A stretch of 64,000 bases of DNA, from contig NZ_VIGC02000007.1 of assembly GCF_006569185.2 (NCBI RefSeq), positions 62,001-126,000 on the forward strand. Direction: 5' to 3'. Of this stretch, positions 43,794 to 51,444 are shown piece after piece. Source of the stretch: Litorilinea aerophila. Its GTDB lineage: Bacteria > Chloroflexota > Anaerolineae > Caldilineales > Caldilineaceae. A model generated the notes under the pieces. It saw nothing but the letters and a program-made list of their open reading frames with translations. It did not search any database and had not been told where the DNA came from. A program made the translations under genes and the position numbers. Numbering within the stretch: the stretch's first letter is position 1; the number at the start of each line of letters is the position of its first letter.

Positions 43794-44594
43794 TCACCGT
43801 TGCCGGGCTCGGCCCGGCTGTGTGGGGCGCTGGAAGCGCATGGCGTAGAGGCTCATGCCGCAGTAGTAGACCACGTAGAGGAGGGAAATCCACACCAGCC
43901 AGGGGGCGTGGGAGGGGTACTGGGTCAGGATGATCACATTGACAATCCCCCAGATGCCGGCCAGGGCCAGGGTCAGGTTGCGGTGCATGGTGGTGCGGGA
44001 GGGGTAGATGTATTTGACGGGCACGAAGACCAGGGCGCTCAGCAACACGATGATGGCCAGGTTGATCCAGCCGTTGAGGCTGAGGATGAACATGTAGAAG
44101 ACCATGATGTTCCAATAGGAGGGGAAGCCCTTGAAGTAGTGGTCTTCGGTCTTGGCGTCGCTCTGGCAGAACTGGTAGGCCGAAGCCAGGAGGATCAGGA
44201 CGGCCCCGATAAAGGCTGCCTGCCGGGGGAGGAAGTCGGCTGTGTAGAGGAAAAAGGCGGGCACGAAGACGTAGTTGAGAAAGTCGATCATGTTGTCTAA
44301 CAGCGCGCCGTCAAATTCCGGCAGCACTTCCTTGACCCGTACCCGCCGGGCCAGCAGGCCATCGAACGAATCGACGAAGACGGCGGCACCCATCCAGGCG
44401 AAAGCAAGCACCCATTGGCGGTTGGTGATGGCCAGCAACGCCAGGAGCCCCCAGATGGCGCCGGAAGCCGTGAACAGGTGGGCACCCCAGGCGACCAGCT
44501 TCTGTTTTGTCGAAGGGGTCCACTGGGTGTCTTGCGAGTCGATGTAGATCTGGTCCATATCCTCAAAACTTCGATCGGCGACTGGGGATGACAT
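43794..44594 (-). CDS. pcs: Phosphatidylcholine synthase (CDP-diacylglycerol-choline O-phosphatidyltransferase)
   Basis: This membrane enzyme joins choline directly to CDP-diacylglycerol to make phosphatidylcholine. The 266-residue protein has about seven or eight membrane segments and the CDP-alcohol phosphotransferase motif DSFDGLLAR followed, at the longer spacing typical of Pcs, by EFDGALLDNMIDFLNYVFVP. The block DHYFKGFPSYWN is also typical of Pcs. An ATG at 44558 would give 254 residues. No choline uptake gene is in the window. Confidence 0.87.
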   Translation of the reverse strand: MSSPVADRSFEDMDQIYIDSQDTQWTPSTKQKLVAWGAHLFTASGAIWGLLALLAITNRQWVLAFAWMGAAVFVDSFDGLLARRVRVKEVLPEFDGALLDNMIDFLNYVFVPAFFLYTADFLPRQAAFIGAVLILLASAYQFCQSDAKTEDHYFKGFPSYWNIMVFYMFILSLNGWINLAIIVLLSALVFVPVKYIYPSRTTMHRNLTLALAGIWGIVNVIILTQYPSHAPWLVWISLLYVVYYCGMSLYAMRFQRPTQPGRARQR

Positions 44595-44689
44595 CTGGAA
44601 ATGACATAAGGTCGCGTGCATTGTACCACAGCTGCTGGGATTTGGGGAGAACCGGTGGCAGCCCCACACCCCGAATTTGGGCCCTCCAT

Positions 44690-44717
44690 TTGCCATCACC
44701 TTACTGAATGTTATAAT
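44690..44717 (+). promoter_or_regulatory. Promoter of the gene at 44810
   Basis: TTGCCA (44690-44695) and TATAAT (44712-44717) are 16 bp apart, in a divergent gap between pcs and the next gene. Confidence 0.55.
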
Positions 44718-44809
44718 AAATCGCCGTCTGCTACCTATTTCCCATGGAACTCCTCCAGAAGGGAGTGGCTGTTTTGTTGGATACGCGACATTCGGAGGGT
44801 GCTGGATCC

Positions 44810-45733
44810 ATGCCGAAGGCTTCGGCCCTGCCTGAAGGCCATGATGCGCTGCCGGGTGACGACCGGCTCGATGGCCTCCCCGTGGATGAGGAGCGGGCAC
44901 GCAAGCGGATGGCCGTGGGGCTGGCACCCTATCGCCCTACCGCCAAGGCTCGACCTCAGCGTCCCCCCGATAGCTCCTCCCTGGCAGACTGGGCCTGGTT
45001 TCCCCCTGTCCTCCTGGTGGGGGCGGTGCTGGCCATCAGTCTGCTGCTTGGTGCCCGGCTTCTCCAGCGTTCACCTGGGGACTGGCTGCAGAACCGTTCG
45101 TCCGGTGCGGCGCTGGTCGTCCCCGCTCCATCCTACCGCCTGGTGGTCGCCGAGGATTTCAGCCGAGCCCCTGCCCGGCTGGCCGATGGGGTGATGCCCG
45201 ACCAGTGGGAGATGGCGCTGCTGCCGGATGAAGCCCGCTACCGCCTGCGGGTCTGGCCGGGACATCTGGCCTGGAGCCTGGTGGGCTATCGGCCGGATGT
45301 GCCCTATCGAGTACAGGCCAGCATGACGGTCGATCCGACCACCCCCTGGGGCATGGCCGGGCTTCTGGTGCGCCATCAGTCGGAGGAGGATTTCTACCTG
45401 TTTGTGGTGGATGGACAGGGGCGCTTTCAGGTGCAGCGACAGCAGGAAGGCGTACTGGCCACAGTGGCTGCCTGGGAGACGGCCCCCAGCCTGAACCGGG
45501 CAGGCACAGCCAACACCCTGATGGTCGAGGACGATGGACAGGCGTTGCGTTTTTATGGCAACATGATCCTGCTCAGCGAGATTCGGGAGATGGACCTCCC
45601 GCCCGGTGGGGTAGGCCTGGTGGCCGGTGTTGGGGAAACGCAGCCGGGCGATCAGCCAGAGCCTCCCTACGCAGCGGTTTCGGTGGACTGGTTCCAGCTC
45701 TATCAGGCGGTAGAATCCGGCCAGCCACAGTAG
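44810..45733 (+). CDS. Membrane-anchored protein with a concanavalin/DUF1080-like beta domain
   Basis: The 307-residue protein has a hydrophilic N-terminal part (1-60), one membrane segment (about 64-85), and an extracellular domain (about 105-300). The pattern of that domain (YRLVVAEDFSR, MAGLLVRHQSEEDFYLFVVDG, FYGNMILLSEI, GVGLVAG) resembles laminin-G/DUF1080-like sugar-binding beta sandwiches. The ATG at 44810 follows GGAGGG at good spacing. The binding target is unknown. The HEAT-repeat gene follows 57 bases on. Confidence 0.7.
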   Translation: MPKASALPEGHDALPGDDRLDGLPVDEERARKRMAVGLAPYRPTAKARPQRPPDSSSLADWAWFPPVLLVGAVLAISLLLGARLLQRSPGDWLQNRSSGAALVVPAPSYRLVVAEDFSRAPARLADGVMPDQWEMALLPDEARYRLRVWPGHLAWSLVGYRPDVPYRVQASMTVDPTTPWGMAGLLVRHQSEEDFYLFVVDGQGRFQVQRQQEGVLATVAAWETAPSLNRAGTANTLMVEDDGQALRFYGNMILLSEIREMDLPPGGVGLVAGVGETQPGDQPEPPYAAVSVDWFQLYQAVESGQPQ

Positions 45734-45790
45734 CTTGCCTGTTGGGCGACGTTGGCCGGCTGGCCCGTGGACGGACTGGAGGTGAGTCCT

Positions 45791-46387
45791 GTGGCCCGAG
45801 AATCTGTGGCAAGTCAGTTTTGGCAGGCCGTTTCGGAGGGGGATGACAGCCGGGCCGAAGCCCTGGTGGCCCAATTGGGCGCTGAAGATGTGCCTTCCCT
45901 GACGGAACAGCTCCGTTCAACTCAACCGGATATCCGGTGGTGGGCGGCCCGGGCCCTGGCCCAGGTGGGGGATGCCCGGGCCGTGTCCGGCCTGGCCGGG
46001 GCCCTGGCTGATCCGGAGGTAGCGGTCCGGGCTGTTGCTGTGCGAGCCCTGGCCCAGCTATCCTCCCGCTGTCCGGATCCGGTGCGGACCTGCCTGCCGG
46101 CCATGGCAGCCCTCTTGCGGGATCCGGATGGGCTGGTACGGCAGGCGGCAGCCGATGCCCTGGCCCTCTGCGGCGAGGACGCTGTTCCGTTGCTGGCGGA
46201 GATACTGGCCCGGGGTAGCGCCCCAGAGCGTAGCCGGGCTGCCTATGCCCTGCGCAAGATGGCCTGTCTACCGGCGGCCGTGGTCCTGTATCGCTACCTG
46301 GATGATGAGAATCTGCTGGTTCGGACTCACGCCTACGAAGGGTTAGACGATCTGGGCTACCTGGAGAACACCTTGCTCCTGCCGTAA
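45791..46387 (+). CDS. HEAT-repeat protein
   Basis: The 198-residue protein consists of PBS-lyase/HEAT-type helical repeats of about 31 residues (IRWWAARALAQVGD, VRAVAVRALAQLS, VRQAAADALALCGE, ERSRAAYALRKM). Such proteins act as binding scaffolds or, in some cases, on phycobilin-like cofactors; nothing here indicates pigment binding. The start is a GTG with GGAGG 8 bases upstream; an in-frame GTG three codons earlier is less well placed. Confidence 0.8.
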   Translation: MARESVASQFWQAVSEGDDSRAEALVAQLGAEDVPSLTEQLRSTQPDIRWWAARALAQVGDARAVSGLAGALADPEVAVRAVAVRALAQLSSRCPDPVRTCLPAMAALLRDPDGLVRQAAADALALCGEDAVPLLAEILARGSAPERSRAAYALRKMACLPAAVVLYRYLDDENLLVRTHAYEGLDDLGYLENTLLLP

Positions 46388-46426
46388 GGTTTTGAGCCGC
46401 ACCGAGAGGTAGCATTTTCAACTGAC

Positions 46427-46455
46427 TTGATATCCGCCAAAAGATGCGCTATAAT
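46427..46455 (+). promoter_or_regulatory. Near-consensus promoter without an obvious downstream gene
   Basis: TTGATA (46427-46432) and TATAAT (46450-46455) are exactly 17 bp apart, one of the best promoter matches in the window. The nearest well-supported gene starts 540 bases later. Confidence 0.65.
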
Positions 46456-46597
46456 CCCATTGTGGCCGTCGTCGATTGGGTTGTTTTGGCTTTTTCTATC
46501 CTGTTCATACGAAGTTGGCACTCATTTTTCTCCTCTGGACGGCGGCCCGTCAGCGGTGGTGAATCCCGGCAGTACCCCTTCTCTGGAGGGCTGGGGT

Positions 46598-46795
46598 ATG
46601 TCCACCGATAGTGATGGCAGTACAACTCGTCACAAGCTGTTTGACCTGCCTGTTCCACGTGGCCGATTTTATATGGCGACATTCACAGGTAGCAGCAGGA
46701 AACATCGCAGCGAGAAACGAGGAAATGGCTGGCCCGGCCGGACTCCTTCTAGTAAATCCCGGCAGAAATTCGCCGATGGTTTCCACCAGAGGTAG
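46598..46795 (+). CDS. Possible small protein ending inside MITE-like copy E
   Basis: An ATG with GGAGGG exactly 7 bases upstream opens a 65-residue frame downstream of the strong promoter at 46427. The protein is basic and has no recognised domain. Its last 15 residues or so are encoded by MITE-like copy E; without the insertion the frame would end three codons after the insertion point. It may be a real small gene, a decayed remnant, or part of an untranslated RNA. Confidence 0.22.
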   Translation: MSTDSDGSTTRHKLFDLPVPRGRFYMATFTGSSRKHRSEKRGNGWPGRTPSSKSRQKFADGFHQR

Positions 46796-46835
46796 TACCG
46801 CCGAATTTCTGCCGTGGTATTTACGCCAGACTGTA
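46753..46835 (+). mobile_element. 83-bp MITE-like element, copy E
   Basis: This is the clearest copy: TAAATCCCGGCAGAAATTCG at the left, CGAATTTCTGCC inverted arm, tail CGCCAGACTGTA. Perfect CTAG repeats flank it (46749-46752 and 46836-46839). Confidence 0.88.
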
Positions 46836-46997
46836 CTAGGTGCTGACAGGCCCGTCCCTTCGCCCCTAACCCGTCCTGGCCCATGAGCGGCAGTCGGTTG
46901 CCGGCATCTCGCCAGACCAGCACTTCAACACCAACATTGATTTCACTAGCGGACTCTTTTGTCCGCGCCATGAGCGGTTGATTGATCCAGGGAACGT

Positions 46998-48113
46998 ATG
47001 GTTCAAATTCATTTCAGTCGTTTTATCGGTCGGCTCAGGGATGCGATGCCTCGACATCAGCAACCGTTCCCTGACAGGGTTTTGGCATTTCATTCGAGGA
47101 TGCATTCAGGGACAGAGGCCCTGGGCTGGCAGGTGGTCCGTTGGACCCCTTTGTTGTTACTGGTCCTTCTTTTAGGGGGCTGTGTAACGGCCGTGCCGGT
47201 GCAGCAGGCCAACACCGGCGTGGGACAGATGACAGCCCAGCGCCTGTCAGAGATTGCCGGCTATGAGCTTCCCGCATCCACCCCGGAAGCACTGCCAGAA
47301 GTTAGCGCCGTGGTCATCACAGAAGGGTCCCGGGCCAATGTGCGCAGCGGCCCGGGTCTGGACTTTCCCATCGTCGCCAAAGCGAACCCCGGCGACACTT
47401 TTACCGTGGTCGGCAAGAGCCAGGATGGGGAATGGTGGCAGGTCTGCTGCGTGAATGGCTCCGATGAGGCACAAGGAGACACAGCCTGGCTGGCCAGCGT
47501 GGTGGTGGAGATAGACGGGGACGGCGATGCAGTGCCCGTGGTTACCCCACTCTTTGACGAAAACCTGGAGGCTACCTGGCGGGTGGACTGGCAATGTGGC
47601 TCAGAGCGGTGTGATGTGAAACACTGTACTGCCACGGTTCATGCCACGGCCGGTGAGTCGGGTAACCAGCAGTGGCTTCAGGTGGCCCACGAAGCCCAGT
47701 GGGCCGATGACTGCTTCCCGCCGGATTCCTGGGTTTTCCAGGTAGATCGATATACGGGCCGGGAACGCAGTGGCCAGTTCATCGATAACTTCCTGTACAA
47801 CTACTGGTTGGGTATGGAGCCAGGGCCGGCCACCAACGTCTTCACCCTGGATGACGGGCGCAAGGTGGTGGTCTGGTGCAGTGGCCCCCATGAACTGGAG
47901 ATTGCCGAAGGTGATGGCTGGGACACGGTGTATCAGGGGGAAACCTGCCACGACGTACGCACTGGCACCCTGGTCTCCCTGTCCTACACCAAGCGCTGGC
48001 TCTTCACCGGTGAATACCAGGGCCAGCAATATGAACGGGCCTATTTTGGCGATTACGAGACGCTGGAACAATATCTGGTAGACGCCAATTATAGCCTGTA
48101 CTACGTGGACTGA
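46998..48113 (+). CDS. Lipoprotein with bacterial SH3 domain
   Basis: The 371-residue protein has an unusually long N-region, a hydrophobic stretch ending in LLLGGC (Cys about 62), and a bacterial SH3 domain (about 108-165: ANVRSGPGLDFPIV and GEWWQVCC). A C-terminal domain of about 190 residues is rich in Cys and Trp and unknown to me. SH3b domains often bind cell-wall peptides. The true start may be internal (ATG at 47046 or 47100), which would give a normal-length signal; the ATG at 46998 has AGGG upstream and is kept. Confidence 0.72.
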   Translation: MVQIHFSRFIGRLRDAMPRHQQPFPDRVLAFHSRMHSGTEALGWQVVRWTPLLLLVLLLGGCVTAVPVQQANTGVGQMTAQRLSEIAGYELPASTPEALPEVSAVVITEGSRANVRSGPGLDFPIVAKANPGDTFTVVGKSQDGEWWQVCCVNGSDEAQGDTAWLASVVVEIDGDGDAVPVVTPLFDENLEATWRVDWQCGSERCDVKHCTATVHATAGESGNQQWLQVAHEAQWADDCFPPDSWVFQVDRYTGRERSGQFIDNFLYNYWLGMEPGPATNVFTLDDGRKVVVWCSGPHELEIAEGDGWDTVYQGETCHDVRTGTLVSLSYTKRWLFTGEYQGQQYERAYFGDYETLEQYLVDANYSLYYVD

Positions 48114-48268
48114 TTGACGCAGGCTGAACCGGGCGACCCAACATCTGGGTCCTCTTCCGCTTCGGGTTCAATCGGCGAGGGCCGATTAACCATAGATTTT
48201 GTCATCGGCGAAGTTCATTCCCATCTATCCATTTATTTATTTCGGAGTCACAGAAGGAGCTCTCAACT

Positions 48269-49219
48269 ATGACTCGAAGCAGACGTATTCGTATCCTCTT
48301 TGCACTGATCATGGCGGTGGCCTTGATCTTGCCGGGGACGGTGGCCTACGCCGCGACCGGCCCGGCCACGCCGCCGCCGGTGGCCATCAAGGGCCCGCGC
48401 CTGAGCCCGCCGGCCATCCCCCACAGCAGCGTCCTGAATCCCTACACCATCTACAACAACCTGCTGGTACCGCCGGGTCTGCCTCAGGCCTCTGTGGAAG
48501 CCAACGCAGCCGATGGTGGCCGCACCCAGGAGAAGCCTGGCCGGGGTATCCGCCAGACGTCCACCGGCATTGGTTTTGGCCTGCTGCTCTATGAATCGCC
48601 CAATGTCTGCAATGACTTCAACCCGGGCGACCAATGGGCGGCCAAGAACGCTGTGAGCGATGTGTGGACCGACTGGTTCGCCGGCTGGGCCCCCTTCGCC
48701 ATCGACAATGGCCTCTACCAGGCCAAGAACGTGACCTTCTCCATGGAGCGCTCCGTGGGCCCCGGCAACCGCTACGGCGCCAATGAGCACTCTGCCAAGA
48801 TCGCCAGCAACCAGCCCTATGCGGCCGGCTTCGGCAGCCCCCTGATCAAGGTGCCTGCCGGTTACGCGGGTGGTAAGGTGATGGTCAGCGTCAAGTACCT
48901 CATCTGGGACCATGACACCGGCGGCAAGCAAGGCGGCCCCGATGGCTTCGACTATGACTGGGCCTCCCTGGGTGTCAAGCCCGATGCCTACGGCGACAGC
49001 GCCTACTACGTCAACGGCTATGTTCGGGGTGAATGGGCCGAGCTGACCAACACCGTGGACCTGGGTGACAGCGAGTACATCATGGTCCTGCTCCAGGGTC
49101 AGTCGCCTGGCGCCTTCAACTCCAACATCTACTTCGACGATGTCAAGATCGCCTTCATCGATGCCAACGGCAATGGCAAGTACCTCAAGGACTGCAAGCT
49201 GGAAGAGTCCGTGAAGTAA
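48269..49219 (+). CDS. Secreted protein of unknown function
   Basis: The 316-residue protein has a clear Sec signal peptide (cut after AYA, about residue 28), a Pro-rich segment and a soluble domain rich in Gly, Tyr, Asp and Trp (YLIWDHDTGGKQGGPDGFDY, SNIYFDDVKIAF). The ending resembles the last strand of carbohydrate-binding jelly rolls (FDDVKI), but I cannot assign a family. AAGGAG lies at good distance from the ATG, and a very strong terminator follows, which suggests a well-expressed single gene. Confidence 0.72.
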   Translation: MTRSRRIRILFALIMAVALILPGTVAYAATGPATPPPVAIKGPRLSPPAIPHSSVLNPYTIYNNLLVPPGLPQASVEANAADGGRTQEKPGRGIRQTSTGIGFGLLLYESPNVCNDFNPGDQWAAKNAVSDVWTDWFAGWAPFAIDNGLYQAKNVTFSMERSVGPGNRYGANEHSAKIASNQPYAAGFGSPLIKVPAGYAGGKVMVSVKYLIWDHDTGGKQGGPDGFDYDWASLGVKPDAYGDSAYYVNGYVRGEWAELTNTVDLGDSEYIMVLLQGQSPGAFNSNIYFDDVKIAFIDANGNGKYLKDCKLEESVK

Positions 49220-49248
49220 GCCATTCCTGGCTCCACGTCGATGAACGA

Positions 49249-49290
49249 ACAGAGACTCGCCCCGGCCGGGGCGAGTCTCTGTGTTTTCTT
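49249..49290 (+). terminator. Strong rho-independent terminator
   Basis: A perfect 15-bp stem (ACAGAGACTCGCCCC and its complement) with a GGCC loop is followed by GTTTTCTT. It ends the secreted-protein gene and faces the end of trmFO on the other strand. Confidence 0.92.
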
Positions 49291-49321
49291 GATAGTCAGT
49301 GTGATATCGCGGACGGAGCGG

Positions 49322-50689
49322 CTATCCCACAGGGACGCCTGGGGCCTCCACGGGCTGGAATCCTGTTTCCTGCAGATACTGCTCCAGATCCCGGCGGGCC
49401 CGCTCGGCGTAGCGGGCATATCGTTCCGTTTTTTTGCGCACCCGCCGGGGCAACTCGGGCAGCAGCCCCATGTTCGCCTTCATGGGCTGAAAATTGTCCG
49501 GCTCGGCATGGGTGATGTAGTAGAGCAGGGCCCCCATCATGGTGGTTCGGGGGGGCGTCAACAGAGGTTCTCCTTGCACCAGCCGGACCACATTGATGCC
49601 GGCAATTAGGCCGCCCATGGTGCTACCCACATACCCCTCCGTCCCGGTGATCTGGCCGGCAAAGAAGAGATCGTCCCGCCGGCGGAACTGCAGGGTGGGG
49701 TGCAGCAAGGTGGGGCTATTGATAAAGGTGTTGCGGTGCATCTGCCCCAGCCGCACGAACTCCGCCTCTTCCAACCCGGGGATCATGCGCAGGATCTGCT
49801 CCTGGGCCCCCCAGCGGATGTTGGTCTGGAAGCCCACCATGTTGTAGAGGGTGCCGGCCACGTTGTCCTGGCGTAGCTGGACCACGGCGTAGGGGCGCTG
49901 ACCGGTACGAGGGTCGATCAGCCCCACCGGCCGCATGGGGCCAAAGGCCAGGGCGTTGATGTCCCGGCTGGCCAGTACCTCGATGGGCATGCACCCTTCG
50001 AAATAGCGTTCCAACTCCTTTTCGAATTCCTTCAGGGGAATGCGAGGAGCCTCCAACAGGGCCCGAACAAAAGCCTCGTATTCTTCCTGGTTCAGGGGAC
50101 AGTTGATGTAATCCCCTTCGGCGTCGCCCAACTCGCTCTCCCGGTCGTAGCGGCTCTGGCGGAAGGCAACCTCCATGTTGATGCTCTCGGCGGTGACGAT
50201 GGGCGCCATGGCATCGTAGAAGTAGAGGTATTTCTGTCCGGTGAGCGCCTGGATCTGTTGGGTCAGGGCATCGCTGGTGAGGGGCCCGGTGGCAATGATG
50301 GTGGGGCCTTCGGGAATCTCCTGCACCTCTTCCCGGATGACTTCGATGTTGGGGTGCCCTGTGATGGCCTCTGTCACCTCGGCTGCGAAATCCTCCCGGC
50401 TGACGGCCAGGGCACTGCCGGCGGGCAGGGCGTGTTTGAATGCCGTGCGGATGATGAAACTGCCCATGCGCAACATCTCGTTTTTCAACATGCCCAGGGC
50501 CCGGTCGGGCAGGGTACTGCCCATGGAGTTGCTGCAGACCAGCTCGGCCAGCCGATCCGTGACATGGGCCGGGGTGGATCGGGCGGGGCGCATTTCGTAT
50601 AGCCGCACTTTCAAGCCCCGATTGGCGATCTGCCAGGCCGCCTCCGAGCCGGCCAGGCCCCCGCCGATGATGGTGATGGTCTCACTCAT
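49322..50689 (-). CDS. trmFO: tRNA (uracil-54-C5)-methyltransferase TrmFO, folate and FAD dependent
   Basis: TrmFO makes m5U54 in the T loop of tRNAs with methylenetetrahydrofolate as carbon donor and FADH2 as reductant. The 455-residue protein starts with the FAD-binding [15 protein letters not shown] and has [26 protein letters not shown] and [12 protein letters not shown], all typical of the family. Position 50689 is chosen over an ATG at 50695 because GGGAG is then 6 bases upstream. It is monocistronic as far as can be seen. Confidence 0.95.
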   Translation of the reverse strand: MSETITIIGGGLAGSEAAWQIANRGLKVRLYEMRPARSTPAHVTDRLAELVCSNSMGSTLPDRALGMLKNEMLRMGSFIIRTAFKHALPAGSALAVSREDFAAEVTEAITGHPNIEVIREEVQEIPEGPTIIATGPLTSDALTQQIQALTGQKYLYFYDAMAPIVTAESINMEVAFRQSRYDRESELGDAEGDYINCPLNQEEYEAFVRALLEAPRIPLKEFEKELERYFEGCMPIEVLASRDINALAFGPMRPVGLIDPRTGQRPYAVVQLRQDNVAGTLYNMVGFQTNIRWGAQEQILRMIPGLEEAEFVRLGQMHRNTFINSPTLLHPTLQFRRRDDLFFAGQITGTEGYVGSTMGGLIAGINVVRLVQGEPLLTPPRTTMMGALLYYITHAEPDNFQPMKANMGLLPELPRRVRKKTERYARYAERARRDLEQYLQETGFQPVEAPGVPVG

Positions 50690-50961
50690 GGACATCTCCC
50701 CTCCATACAGGGCAGGCTGGGATACCGGCAGCCTGCAATCTGCTCCGCGCTTCTCTCCGGGGACGCCTCCCGCCGGGGGACCGGGGACGTGCCCGCCACT
50801 TCCAGCCTGGGATACGTACCCAGGATCTGCACAAATGGATGTACCAAACGATTTATTTTAACAAAGGGGACAGCCCTGTGCCAAACAGGATCCCACCTGC
50901 ACCTCATCCACTCCTCATCTACATCCACTCTTCATCTACTCCTGGTACGTCTTGGGCGTCG

Positions 50962-50998
50962 GTGCTATACTTGAATCACGATGATTCAAGTATAGCAC
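50962..50998. repeat. Perfect 37-bp palindrome with 17-bp arms
   Basis: GTGCTATACTTGAATCA and its exact complement are separated by CGA. It is AT-richer than its surroundings and has no T-run. It may be a regulatory site, an RNA hairpin, or a cruciform end of a mobile element. Confidence 0.75.
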
Positions 50999-51081
50999 TA
51001 TCTTTGCACTTTATGTTCAGCTGTGACTCCATGTTCAGCCGTGACTCTGCTGCAAAAAGCCACAGATGACACGGATGACAT

Positions 51082-51149
51082 CGCCTCTGAGGATGTTCCC
51101 TCCGCACATGGGCTACCATCATGACGCGGAGTCGGCATCCTCAGAGGCG
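51082..51149. repeat. Long inverted repeat
   Basis: CGCCTCTGAGGATG and its exact complement (14 bp) enclose 40 bases that contain a second pair, CTCCGC/GCGGAG. The RNA could form a two-part stem. Function unknown. Confidence 0.6.
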
Positions 51150-51155
51150 TCCTTA

Positions 51156-51190
51156 GGGGAAAGCTATCGGCGAATTTCTGCCAGGGTTTA
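51156..51190 (-). mobile_element. Fragment of the 83-bp element (copy H)
   Basis: GGGGAAAGCTATCGGCGAAT and TTCTGCCAGGGTTTA match the right part of the reverse-orientation element up to its exact end; the other half is absent. Confidence 0.6.
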
Positions 51191-51193
51191 TTA

Positions 51194-51268
51194 CAGAGAC
51201 GCGGAGCACGCTGAGTTTTCTCTGAGATCTCTCTGGACTTCCGCTGCGCCCTCTGCGTCTCAGCGGTG
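51194..51268 (-). repeat. GCAGAGGGCGCAGCGGAAG dispersed repeat, copy 2
   Basis: This is the inverted counterpart of 41107-41176, sharing blocks such as ACTTCCGCTGCGCCCTCTGC and TTTTCTCTGAG. Confidence 0.7.
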
Positions 51269-51302
51269 ATAGAACTTTTTTGCAGGAGAGCCATCCTTGA
51301 CT

Positions 51303-51350
51303 TCCCTGCAAAAAGGGCATTTTTGAACGCAAAGGCGCAAGGGCGCAAAG
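51303..51350 (-). repeat. Dispersed GCGCCTTTGCGTTCAAAAATG repeat, copy 2
   Basis: This is the inverted counterpart of 36715-36757, with CTGCAAAAAGGGCATTTTTG and AACGCAAAGGCGCAAG. Confidence 0.6.
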
Positions 51351-51444
51351 AAACTCAGGGGAGAGTAACTCGAATCAGCGTTCATCTGCGTGAGTCAGCG
51401 TCTTCATTTGACCTTTGTGCAGTAGAGCCAAGGATGGAAAATCC

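Larger units (their letters stand above)
50690..51444. other. Gene-free, repeat-filled stretch
   Basis: No gene is supported in about 750 bases. The stretch contains a perfect palindrome (50962-50998), an 18-bp tandem duplication ATGTTCAGCYGTGACTC (about 51011-51046), a long inverted repeat (51082-51149), a fragment of the 83-bp element (51156-51190) and two dispersed repeats (51194-51268, 51303-51350). It looks like a landing zone for short mobile sequences. Confidence 0.6.
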
